From positions 2,666,001-2,730,000 of the forward strand of contig NW_026570222.1 of the NCBI RefSeq assembly GCF_019649055.1: a stretch of 64,000 nt of DNA. Direction: 5' to 3'. The notes under the pieces are model-generated. The model did not search any database, was not told the DNA's origin, and saw nothing but the letters and a program-made list of their open reading frames with translations. The DNA comes from Paramacrobiotus metropolitanus. Taxonomy: Eukaryota > Tardigrada > Eutardigrada > Parachela > Macrobiotidae. Positions 1 to 10,292 of the stretch are shown in pieces. Each line of letters starts with the position of its first letter. Position 1 is the stretch's first letter. The position numbers and the translations under genes are program-made.

Positions 1-248
1 TAGTGCGCGCAGCAAGGTGGTTATGTGCAGGAAACTAAAAAAATTTAAAAAATTGTGAAATATAAGGAAGTACTTACTGTTAAAGCTGATGACAATGTGA
101 CTGCTTGATATCACTGAAATAAACATTTATGTACATAATGTAACTTTTGCGTTGTTTTTGCAGAACATTAGGAGTGCTGAAATATATTGAAGGCCTACGA
201 TCATTTTATTCGCACAACGTTCCCTTTCTGACCATCGTCCAGCGAAGA
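1..248. other. Upstream region of GCH1
   Basis: An open frame on the plus strand runs into the GCH1 start codon from about 147, and a pyrimidine-rich tract ending in AG lies near 162. This region may therefore hold an intron end and the 5' part of the GCH1 leader exon. No other gene is visible. The window edge prevents definition of the promoter. Confidence 0.35.
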
Positions 249-2213
249 ATGGACAACGGTGACATTGCGGCGAAATGTCCGCTCGTGCCCAGTGCCAGTT
301 ATCCGGCGACGTATCCGGCGGCAGCCACCGCCGGGCGCCGTGGCTCCGATGCGGCGGCCATTCGCGAGTTTCGGACATCGCGTGCCAACTCCTATTCGCG
401 CTCCCGCTCGCATACCGCCTCAATTGATGAGACGGTTGCCGCGGTGTCCAATTTGGCGGCTTATGAGGAAGACGTGGAAGTGCAGCTTCCGGTGGGCACA
501 TCGCCGCGCGAATCTCTGCTGCCGCAGTTGAAAGATAATTACAGGTCTATACTCAAGTATTTGGGCGAGGATCCCGACCGGCATGGACTGATTAATACGC
601 CCGAACGAGCAGCAAAGGCCATGATGTTTTTCACGAAGGGATACGACGAGACCATTCAAGGTTGGCCAATTAAATTTGTATATATCAGCAAACGGGTTGA
701 TCAGTTAATTTTAAGTTTATGAGACTGTAGCATTATGCAGTTACTCCATTAATCCAAGCCGCAGAACTTACTTTCCACATTGCGATCTAGCAATGTTACA
801 GTGGCATTGTTATATGTATTAGTAAAATTAATTTCCGGCATGTACGAAAATCTTGCTCACATATTGTTCCATAGCTATGTACAGTAACAAAGCCGTATTA
901 GTACAGAAGTTTGAACTTATACTTGTAATTCTATGACAAATTACAGTAATAATATTTACGTACCTCAGTTGTACGTATGGAAGAAATTACGCGTATCTGT
1001 ATATTCTTGTGTTTACATTTGTCATGTTTTCCAGGAATTTTGAATGATGCAATTTTTGATGAAAATCACGATCAGATGGTGATAGTAAAGGATATCGAAA
1101 TGTTTTCCATGTGTGAACACCATTTAGTTCCATTTATTGGGAAAGTATCTGTTGGATATCTGCCGAATTCGCGTGTGCTCGGCCTTAGCAAAATTGCGAG
1201 AATCGTGGAAATATACAGTCGACGGTTGCAAGGTAGGCGCTTGTGTCTTTGCGCCTTGCGGTTAATGCTGATGTGTTTCCAGGCTCTTTTATTTGTTGTG
1301 ATGAGAACACTTATCGTAATGAAATAGTTATGGGTGCTTCCTGTTTTTGAATGCAGTACAGGAACGGCTGACAAAGCAAATTGCCATTGCGATTACGGAA
1401 GCTGTCCAACCGGCGGGAGTCGCCATCGTTATAGAAGCGACGTGAGTAAACAAAGTTCACTTTTAAAGTTAAACCTTGAAGTACACTGGCACATTCAATC
1501 GATACAATTATCGTGAGGTATACTAACTGCTACTTATAATTTACCACTAACTGCTAAAAATAACTTTGTAGATTTTGAATGAAAAGTGTAATACATATTT
1601 CGTGCGGCAATACTTACTTCAGTCCACCTCGGCACTGCATTTTTTCCTCATCATTCGGAATTTTTTGATAAAATCTGAATGGCACCGTTGTTTTTAAAAA
1701 TAGTATGATGAAATTTGTTTCACTATTGCGGTATGCAAGAATGGCAAACCGAAACTCGAATTTGTAATGTAGAGCAAAAATTACCCTTTGGAAGGAAGAA
1801 TGTTTTTAGGCTCACGCATATGATTTGAGGTCCATGTAAAATATTAGAAAAACCAATAAAACCGGACTGAAATTGTGCAGCATAACTGATAGGCTTACCG
1901 CATGAAATCTGTTAGCGATAACATCTTTGTCGCGTTACCGAAAACTCTACACCTGCTGTTCTTAGTCACCATCAATTCGTTATTTCTATATACATGTGCA
2001 AAACTTTAACTTCGTATTTATTTAAATTCGATATTACTCTGTTTTATCGTTCAGTTTTCGAATTTATTGCTGAATACTTGCAGACATATGTGCATGGTAA
2101 TGCGTGGAGTGCAAAAGTTAAATGCCAAAACGATAACCAGCACCATGCTGGGGGTTTTTCGTGAGGATCCGCGGACACGGGAAGAATTCCTGGCATTGAT
2201 CCATAGGCCATGA
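249..2213 (+). CDS. GCH1: GTP cyclohydrolase I (GCH1 / Punch), complete
   Basis: Converts GTP to 7,8-dihydroneopterin triphosphate, the first and committed step of tetrahydrobiopterin and pteridine synthesis, as a cytosolic homodecamer. Four coding exons join in phase: 249-660, 1035-1232, 1357-1441 and 2084-2213, giving 274 aa (human 250). The first ~85 residues are a low-complexity, Ala/Arg/Ser-rich N-terminal extension, as is usual for the divergent regulatory N-terminus of animal enzymes. The catalytic core begins near the motif [20 protein letters not shown]. Exon 2 carries SMCEHHL with zinc ligands Cys164 and His167. Exon 4 carries [11 protein letters not shown] with the third ligand Cys235, and ends in [18 protein letters not shown]. 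The three ligands are offset by exactly 23 residues from human Cys141, His144 and Cys212. The start at 249 is the first in-frame ATG of the exon. An additional upstream exon cannot be excluded. Confidence 0.95.
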
Positions 2214-3044
2214 ACACCGGAAGTGACGATCCCGATCAATAGAAATCGTTCGTGTGAAGGCCGCGGCCGATGCATTCCTTTCCGCGGCCAAATATATACC
2301 CGGCACCTTTATTTATTACCCATATTTTCCATTTTGACTTTGACACGAGCTGAATATCAATAATAACCGGCACAAATCAATATGGATAACAAAACGGTGG
2401 CGGCTGGATCGGCACTTTTTCCTGTCTAAACTGACATTTCCTCATTTTCTTTTCCTGGCGTCAGAATTTTCCCTGCGATCAAAGCGTACCTACTGCGAAA
2501 ATCACTTTGAGATATCCGAAGCTTTAATTCATGAAAACTGGGTGATGCGGTAATTTAAAGTTCGACAAAGACGTTTTAGCAGAAACCGGGTAATTATTTT
2601 CTATTTTATTCCTTATCCATGTTGTTGTCCTTTGCAATGTAACAAGTCAGTATTTGATCATGATCGATTTCCTATTAATGTTCGTTTCGATCACAAGAAG
2701 TGGCAATTGGAGCGCATTTTCCACCGGTTTGTCATTTCAGTTCATTTTTCCTAGTGTTCGCATGATAAGACTGTGTTTTCGTGTTTTTATTCTCAAAGGT
2801 GATGTTTTTACAGTCGGAGTATGTTTTGTAAAGAAAGGATTCTGCGATGGTGTAAAATGTAGTCGTACGACTCCTTCAACGCGAAAACATTTAATGCCGA
2901 AACATTTCCACACCCATTAATTTACTTCGTCAGATAGAAGTACAGATCTGATTACACAACCTTATTACGCGCTTGAAACTGCAGTGACAGTACACAGTCG
3001 TATAAATTATTCCAAATGAGAACACCATCCGTAATATTTATATA

Positions 3045-3080
3045 CAAGAGTCATCTTCGGCTTCGCCTCAGATGCTCTTG
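3045..3080. repeat. Short hairpin-forming inverted repeat
   Basis: Arms CAAGAG and CTCTTG at the ends are followed inward by CATCT and AGATG, with one unpaired base on the left side and a 13-base loop. The stem is 11 bp. It lies 0.83 kb downstream of the GCH1 stop codon. No function is assigned. Confidence 0.6.
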
Positions 3081-4220
3081 TGGTCTGCATTCAATTCCTT
3101 GAAAAATAATCCTTGTTCATTTATTTCTGAAGCCTGGTTTGTGTGTATATTTTTACATTTTGTATGATTAGGCGCTGTTCGTAGCTTCAGTTACCTTGCT
3201 TTAATCAGGAAACAGCATTATATAGCTGAGCGGTTCGTTTTATGTGAAACAAAATAGTTAGATAGCACGACTAATAATCGGAGAGCGGTCAGCGGTGCTA
3301 AGTTTCTAATAATTCTGCTTCGCTACTTTTTAATAACTGGTACGTGGAAACCAATTTTGATCGAGGACAATAATATCCTTTGTTCAGTAATCAGTAGGTT
3401 TGGTCGGTAGATACAGTACTCGTTCTCTAGTAGTGTGATTTTTTGATTTTTTGATAATTTTTTATTCTGGATTCAGTCGGCAGCAAGAAGTATGTAGTGA
3501 TAACGAGCAACAGAGATTACGTTGTCCTACTCACTGAACATTAGTAACAGCAATAGAGGGTCCTGTAATTTCCGTTTACGCAGCAGCCCTAATTAGTGAT
3601 ACCTAAGCACTGATATATATGGCCTTTGGGTTGGCTCTTTCTCAATTTCGATTGTTTCCGGATAACTGTTCCCAAAAAAATTTTTTGACAGAGATTTTAA
3701 GCATCTAATGGCGATTGCATTTACACGGGATGTCGTTCTACCCGGTACTAGGTAGTTAACATTTTTTGTGTATTGGCAATAGCCACCAACAAAATAAAAC
3801 CAGCCCTCGCGGTCACACTGTTTGTGGTAAGGGGAGGTAAGGCCGGTGGTAAATTGAGGATCTCGGACAATGGCGACCGTTCCCTTTATTTAGACATGGC
3901 AGCTTCTGCACAGTTCTGTCCGTTTGACAGCTGGTGCATTAATATTAGCGTTGTGCTGAACACTGATAACGGTTCTGCTCTTTTCTGGTCTACGCCACTA
4001 ACACTAAGATAATATCCCTTCCCTAAAACTTTAGCTTCCGTTCACTCTACAGGCCTGATCGACGGTCAGTATATTTCCTGTAACTCAGTAGGTCTGGTTA
4101 GTGGATAGTGTAACCCTTGTGCGGTTCTGTTCATTCGAAAGCTGAAGAACTTTGTTCTCATATGCCGGTCCGGTCAGTGACTCGTGAGTTTTTCACTGCA
4201 TAGGAAAACTCACGGTCAGT

Positions 4221-4256
4221 AAACTTTCGCTTTCTAAGTTTAGAAAGCGAAAGTTT
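4221..4256. repeat. 17-bp perfect inverted repeat with a 2-base loop
   Basis: The left arm (4221-4237, starting AAACTTTCGC) is the exact reverse complement of the right arm (4240-4256), separated only by GT. Truncated copies of the arm sequence (CGCAAACTTT) recur at about 4258-4267 and 4411-4420. The almost loopless arrangement suggests a fold-back duplication rather than a gene product. Confidence 0.85.
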
Positions 4257-5421
4257 TCGCAAACTTTAGTCTAAAACTTAACTCGCAAATTTTAGTTTTC
4301 GCAAACTATGGTTAGACATTGCCTGTTTTCTACCACCGAGTGGACGAAGTGCGATTTCGCTTTCTATACCTAATATGTAAAGGAACTATGCAGGTAAGTA
4401 GCAATACGTTCGCAAACTTTCGCTCTCGCACCCTCAAACGCTTTTTTAGTTTCATAGCTTTCATAATTTCACCCTCTAGCCAAAGGATTTGTACTTTATA
4501 TGAAATTGTTTATGAGATACAAGGAGAATAAAATTTTAAAATGTTTAAAATAAATGCATCAGGTGGCATTCAAAAGTCTTATTATGATTCGATATCTTAT
4601 CCCAAATTTGCATATAGACGCGTGAGCATACCGTAATATGAGTACTAAGATCGTTTTACACCGAACCCGACAACTTCTTTGGTTTTTAAGTTAATTTTTA
4701 AGTGTTTTGTAATGCACACATTGCACAGAGAACAATGTATAAGAACGCGGAAAAGCTAAACAGTTCCAGTGCAAAAGCGCTTTCCCGTTCGCTTTAGAGC
4801 ATTTTGTTGAAGCGTGACAAAGCTGAAAAATTTTTCGGATTGTATTCGGAAAAATTACAGTTTTTTTTATTACACTACATGCTCTGCATTTGAATGTTAG
4901 CTGCTCCACGCAAGTGTTTTATGTAAAATGTCTTTCAAGGTCACCTTGAACTGATGCCTGTACCGGTACCGGCATCCGAGCGACGGTCCAGAGCAGATAT
5001 TTTTGAAAACAAAATGCATGTGGGACCCTTTTGGGACATGCTGAGTTTAATGGTGAAATCGGTTTTTTAATTTGCTTGGCGGTTTTTTCTAGCCAAGTTC
5101 CACGGGGCGGCCGATCATAATATAGATCTATATATATATACTATTTCCTTGATATCACAGCTCCATATCAGAAAAAGCAGGAACATTATCAAACATCCCA
5201 AAAATAATGCTCTAAGCAAGACTGCATCTGCAAGAGACACGAAACAACTGCTACATATGAAACGCGTCAACCACACATTCACGGCAACAACACTGCCACA
5301 ACAGTCTACCCCTTTTAATCCTACCTATCGCACAAGCTTCGACAAAAATCAGCAAAAAGTTCCCAAAAGGAATCTACTCACAAGCACAAAAGTCCTCGGC
5401 TGAACTGATTCTACGGGAATG

Positions 5422-5903
5422 CTAATTGTCATCCTTGGTGGCAGCACTTATACTGATCTTGTCCATCAGGCTGTCCAGACGCTCTTTCAAGGTATTCATT
5501 ACATCTTTACTTATAAACAGGTGCTCCTCGTCCAAGTCCTACAGCAGAAAAGTAAGATTAAGACCCAGTCATCAGACTGCACTTGGTAGAAGATTCGCTG
5601 GTCCGCAGCGTCTTGCAGTCTTGTAGTTGCACACTGTAGTGGCACTGGCAGCACTTGCACTTCGCAGTACGAGCCACAAACCACACCTGGATAATAAAAC
5701 GACTTCCAAGTTCTTTCTTCTCATCCAAGAAGAGCAGGAACTGCTTCATGGCTGGATCGCTAAAAATTTAAAATAAAGATAATAAAGCAAGATTCCATAA
5801 AAATTCACTTTCTGATTCTGTACTCGGTATTGAGTGCACTGCCAAAAAAATTTAGGGACTCGGCTTACCATTTGACAAGGATACCTTTCGATACATTCAC
5901 CAT
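5422..5903 (-). CDS. GTF2H5: TFIIH subunit 5 (GTF2H5 / TTDA / Tfb5), complete
   Basis: The smallest subunit of the TFIIH core. In this family it binds p52 (GTF2H4) and stimulates the XPB ATPase in nucleotide-excision repair and transcription. Three coding exons read right to left: 5903-5869 (35 nt), 5759-5687 (73 nt) and 5538-5422 (117 nt). All have GT-AG borders and matching phases (2, then 0). The 74-aa product begins MVNVSKGILVKC, continues DPAMKQFLLFLDE and FIIQDLDEEHLFI, and ends with an acidic-basic tail. Human TTDA is 71 aa with the same order of motifs. The start is fixed by the family N-terminus MVNV. It converges tail-to-tail with GCH1 across a 3.2 kb gap and is head-to-head with the coiled-coil gene, with about 750 bp between the two starts. 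Another TFIIH subunit gene, MNAT1, lies at the other end of the window. Confidence 0.93.
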
Positions 5904-6652
5904 TTCCACAAGGTTTTGCAGCAATCGGGAAAAAACAAGCAGATATCGACGTAGCTGAAGGTATCCTACGTTCTACGAGTACTGACCGAACATAAGGCCA
6001 AGGATTACTACTGACAGGCCGTGACAGCCAAGAAGCACAACAGTGACAAAAAAATACAAAACAAAAGAGAAATCAAACTTGTGTGAGTGTGATATAGATA
6101 TGCAAGTTTGCAAGTTTAGTAAAGACGGTAAAGACGGTATGAACATGCCACCATTTGAGATTCAAACGACCACACCAGTCCGGGGGCACACTTAGCAGTT
6201 GACTAATGGCGCAACAACCACCGGGTGCCACAAGAATGTATCCCGTCGGGAAAAGCAGCAATAGTTAACAAAATTAAAAAGTATTTTTATGGCACTAAAT
6301 TAGACAAGAAATTAAAGAATAATTCAATGAATGAGTTCTGATCCGGAGTTAAAAGAGCAAAATATTACAAATCTAATAAATGGGTACGCATCGTTACCAA
6401 TGTTACACGCTTGCGCTTTATGGACAGGAAGTTGGAAGTATTTTATTTTTATGCAAGCAACCCAAATTAAATACAAAAATCCACACCTTTCATTCTAAAC
6501 AGTTGGGATTATTTGTTGCACCTCTCAATTACGGTCGAGATTCGACGGCATCTTTGGCTGACGTTCTCAAAATTGTATAATTTGTATTCTGCATTATTAA
6601 TGCAATATTGTTCTTGTGATCAGCAAACTGATCCAACTAAACCACAAACGCA

Positions 6653-9594
6653 ATGAGCTGTAAGTGTAACTACATACAATATGCTTCGCATGATCTCAGG
6701 TTACAAATTACAGGTTACGCCGTTACGGGATCTACGGGTTGACAGTTAAATTATCAGATTTTCGTTTTGTTAATGGGTTAGTTTTAAATATTCCTGGAAG
6801 TAAACCGACTGCAGGTGCAAAAATATTTATTCTTTTCACGGGTTTCGTCTGATTGATGGTTCAGCTCTGCTTCATGGTTGCACATATCCAGTTAAACGAA
6901 ACGAGCCAAAATTCTATTTTAATATAGGTGGACGATGCAAGATTGGACCAAAAATTGGTCCGAAAAAACCTTCCTGCCGTCAAAATCACAAATCAGCGTG
7001 CAGTACACCGTCTGCTACTCCGCGGAAAGTGCCACCACGACCTTTTGTTCATCATGCACGCCAAACAGTCCAGAACGACCCATCTGCAGTTTGCGCTGGT
7101 GCAGTGGGGTGATTATATGAGTTAATTTGGTTTACAATTAGCGTTGCTGTTCTCTTCATACGCCAGGTGCTCAGATTAAATATTTGAAGTACAAGAAGCC
7201 TCAACTGTCTAAGATATCATCGTCATACAAACGAAAAGCGTCCAAGAATAAATGTTGTTGAACATTGACTCGATAATCGTACAAATGATAAACTGCGCAT
7301 GTACTTGATTTACAGTGTGTAAGGCCATTTCAGGTCAAAAAGTTATGAGGATGATTACGCCAAACATTTGGAAAAACAGATACGTTACCTGAAGCTGGAG
7401 AACGATTATCGGTACATACATAAAATAAGTGTTTTGGAGCTTTCTTCAGATGCATGGTATATGTATCACATAGCATATCTGCAGCCTGTAGATATTTACA
7501 TTATTCATGTTGAAACGAAAGGAAATTAATTATACGTACTACGTAACAACGACAGCAATCAAAGCAGTAGGACAATTTAATTCACGCTAGCCGAAATTCA
7601 GACAAAGCGGGAATTTGTGGATCCGGCTCCTTCAAAGCTCCAGAGGATGAACTGAACGATAAACTAAAGGTCACGCTGCTATACGAATTTAAATTCGACA
7701 TGTTGCGATGTGGCACATTTGTGAAATATTAACATTAATTACTTATGTTTGCGCAATCAGTTTACAAAAAGTACTGTCTTGCCAATTAGACAACCAATAA
7801 AGAAATACTGGAGCTGAAAGAAGAATTAAGTCAAAAGCAGAATGGTCTGAAAGTTGTGGCAGCGCACCGCGATGAGCTGCAGGAGAAGCTGAACAGTATC
7901 AATGGTACAATTATGAAAGTGCTAATCTGGATCTTTCTGCGGATTAAATGCATTCTGTAATGAAAAATTTAGAACCACAGTGCGCTTTCTTTTTTAGATC
8001 AGTTTACGTGCCAAAAAGCTGAACTACTGGAAAATATGCTCCATGTTAAACGCGATGTCGACCGTTTGCGATTGGAACGGAAAAAACTGGACTTCGAAGC
8101 CGAAATGAAGCGGAGTGAGATTGCGCGCTACAAAGAAGACATTGTATCCTTTAAAAGCAAGACTGAGCTGATGGAAGAGGAGATAATAGCCTTAAAGGAA
8201 AAATACGCTCAACTCAACCACTACACCAGTGAAAAAGAGGAAGAACTTGTAAAAGTCAACAAAGAACTTTTCTCGGCCAGAGAACAGCTGGAGAAATCTG
8301 ATTTCTGCATGGCTTTACAAGCCAACATGGAGTTAAAGGTGGATTTGACTTGTCAGCTAAGTCCCAGGATTTAAATTCTTAAATGCTTTTTTGTGCAGAA
8401 TCAGTTAGCCGACGCACTGGCAGACACTGCTCAGATGAAAGTGCGAGTGGAACAAGAGGAAGCTGCTAAGCAAAAGGTGATATTTATGGAGTCCAGTAAT
8501 TTATGTATCTACCTTAATTTAATAAAAGGTAATAACAGTTAATCAAATGACTTAATGTTATTGATTATGCAGTATATGTCTAGTTTTCCTCTAGACGAAG
8601 AAAAGAGTAATTCATTTAAATTTGTAGCTAAGTGAGCAACTAAACACCGTCTTGGCCGAAACTGCGGATTTTGTGGCAAAAACCAGCCAACTGGAGGCAC
8701 AAGTGACACAGATACAACAGCGCCGAACAACACTCGATAAGGTCGGAGCGGACATGGTCGACGAGTTATCCCGTCGGCAGAACAGGGAAAAAGATGCTAT
8801 GACAAAGCTGGAAAGTAATGAGAAATTGTTATTGGAAAAGGAAGCGGCTGTGTCTAAACTTCAGGCGGAAGTATGTCACCCAGGCCAGGAGAGAAAAAAA
8901 CTATTGGAGAATTTTTTATTACAACTCTCTCTAATGTGCAGTGTGCACCATATTTTAATTATAGCAAATTTTGTATCGGTTAAAGTGAACGTTTGCGATT
9001 GCTGCAGCTCGACGCCATGGAACAACTGACTCGAGAAATGCAAAATACTTGTGATGCGCATGCAGAAGATAACCGAAACATTTTAGAATTTACTAAACTT
9101 TTGGAAGATGAAATGCAAGAAGTGGAAAAGCAGAAAGCGGCCGCCGAAAAGGATTATGAAGTCTCCCGGAAAAAGGTCACGCAAAAGCTGCATGCCCATA
9201 AAAATAACAAGCCGTTCCTGAAAACCTTTATATTCTTTAAAATCGATGTTGCTGTGTGCACCGCATTTTACTGCAACATTTTTGAGATAATATTATGCAG
9301 TAGAATGTATATTTCTAAACACTTTCGTGTCGTACGCGCCCTAACATATTCGTGCAGTGGTCAGTCATGAGAATGCAGTTTTCTTTATTATAGATCCAGG
9401 AAAAGGACGAACTGATAGCTCAGCTACGCAACCACACAGTTGAACTTGAACGAAAACTAGAAGAATTGGAAGCGGAAAAATTTAAATACAAACAGGAGCA
9501 AGTTGCCAAATGGAACCAAATGATGCAGCTGACTAGTCAGATCCAGCACGTGTCGCAGGATGTTGTTGATGACATTCGCGGTTGTTCTCTGTAG
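6653..9594 (+). CDS. Unidentified long coiled-coil protein, about 496 aa
   Basis: Ten coding exons can be joined in phase: 6653-6659, 6928-7108, 7334-7411, 7591-7669, 7790-7904, 7998-8338, 8399-8476, 8628-8870, 9008-9175 and 9394-9594. The product starts with a basic, Pro/Ser-rich region (residues ~3-62). From about residue 63 (SKSYEDDYAKHLEKQIRYLK) to near the C-terminus it is almost all heptad-type coiled coil rich in Glu, Lys, Leu and Gln, except for a short Gly/Ser break near residues 90-105. The end is DDIRGCSL followed by TAG. I see no enzyme motif, membrane segment or signal peptide. The pattern would suit a ciliary, centrosomal or cytoskeletal CCDC-type protein, but I do not recognise the orthologue. 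The exons from 7334 onward are secure. The 7-nt first coding exon (ATGAGCT before a strong GTAAGT donor) and the second exon are supported only by phase and splice consensus. Confidence 0.75.
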
Positions 9595-10292
9595 AGCGAC
9601 TCAAAATCCAAGTAATCTTATATATACCATCATGGTGAAGTTACTACACATTTTTCCCGAATGCAGTTTCGAATGGATCCTTACCATAGTTACATCACTG
9701 TGAACAGAAACCTCAGAAAGCGCCGTCTTTTGTTCGGTAATCGGTGTATAAATAACTAAAAAGCTTAATGGGCCACAGTTCATATTAATATTACTGATTT
9801 AATGTATGAGCGACAGCTTTATATACTGCATATCTGTAGTTCAGACAGTAACCTGCACCTATCGACGCTCTGGCAGGCTCAGCATCCGGCAATCAAACCA
9901 GATCTTCATAGAAAAAATCTAACATAATCGGTTTCATGCCGCCTGGACAAAGTTAAATACACTACCACGATGCAAATAATATTATTATCTTTACCACTTA
10001 AACTTACAAACATAAAAAAGTTAATACGAAGACTGGCTGTTTTAATCACATGCTTCATTTAATCATTTAAAGAATTTGTGTCTTTAGGAACATAAGTCAT
10101 GGTAATTAAAAGCCATGCATCAATATCACCTCTGTACGAAGTCAGTCTGGATTTTAGCCGACTGTGGGCAGGAAGCTGAAATCGTAATTAATCTATACAT
10201 TTTCTGTCATCATGCAAAAATGCAAAGGCGATGAATTTAAGTAAGTAACAATCTTTAAAAATCAACAAAATACAAATGTATGTACATAGTCA
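9595..10292. other. Intergenic, converging 3' ends
   Basis: This 0.7 kb separates the stop codon of the coiled-coil gene (+) from the stop codon of the first OATP gene (-), so it should hold two convergent 3' untranslated regions. No coding exon or repeat stands out. Confidence 0.5.

Larger units (their letters stand above)
2214..5421. other. Gene-poor interval between GCH1 and GTF2H5
   Basis: I see no recognisable coding exon in this 3.2 kb. The open frames present (for example 2654-2920, 3773-4012 and 5149-5403 on the plus strand) are short, lack family motifs and are not joined by matching splice phases. The stretch contains a hairpin at 3045-3080, a near-perfect fold-back palindrome at 4221-4256, and scattered copies of a CGCAAACTTT-like word around 4221-4420. 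The 3' untranslated regions of GCH1 and GTF2H5, which converge here, must occupy the two ends. Confidence 0.5.

Noticed and set aside
2654-2920. 88-codon plus-strand frame downstream of GCH1
   Set aside because: No recognisable motif, no conserved-looking block and no matching exon.
5558-5749. Single 63-aa minus-strand frame starting MKQFLLFLDE
   Set aside because: It is not a gene by itself: it is the middle exon of GTF2H5 read through its donor into the intron; replaced by the spliced model.
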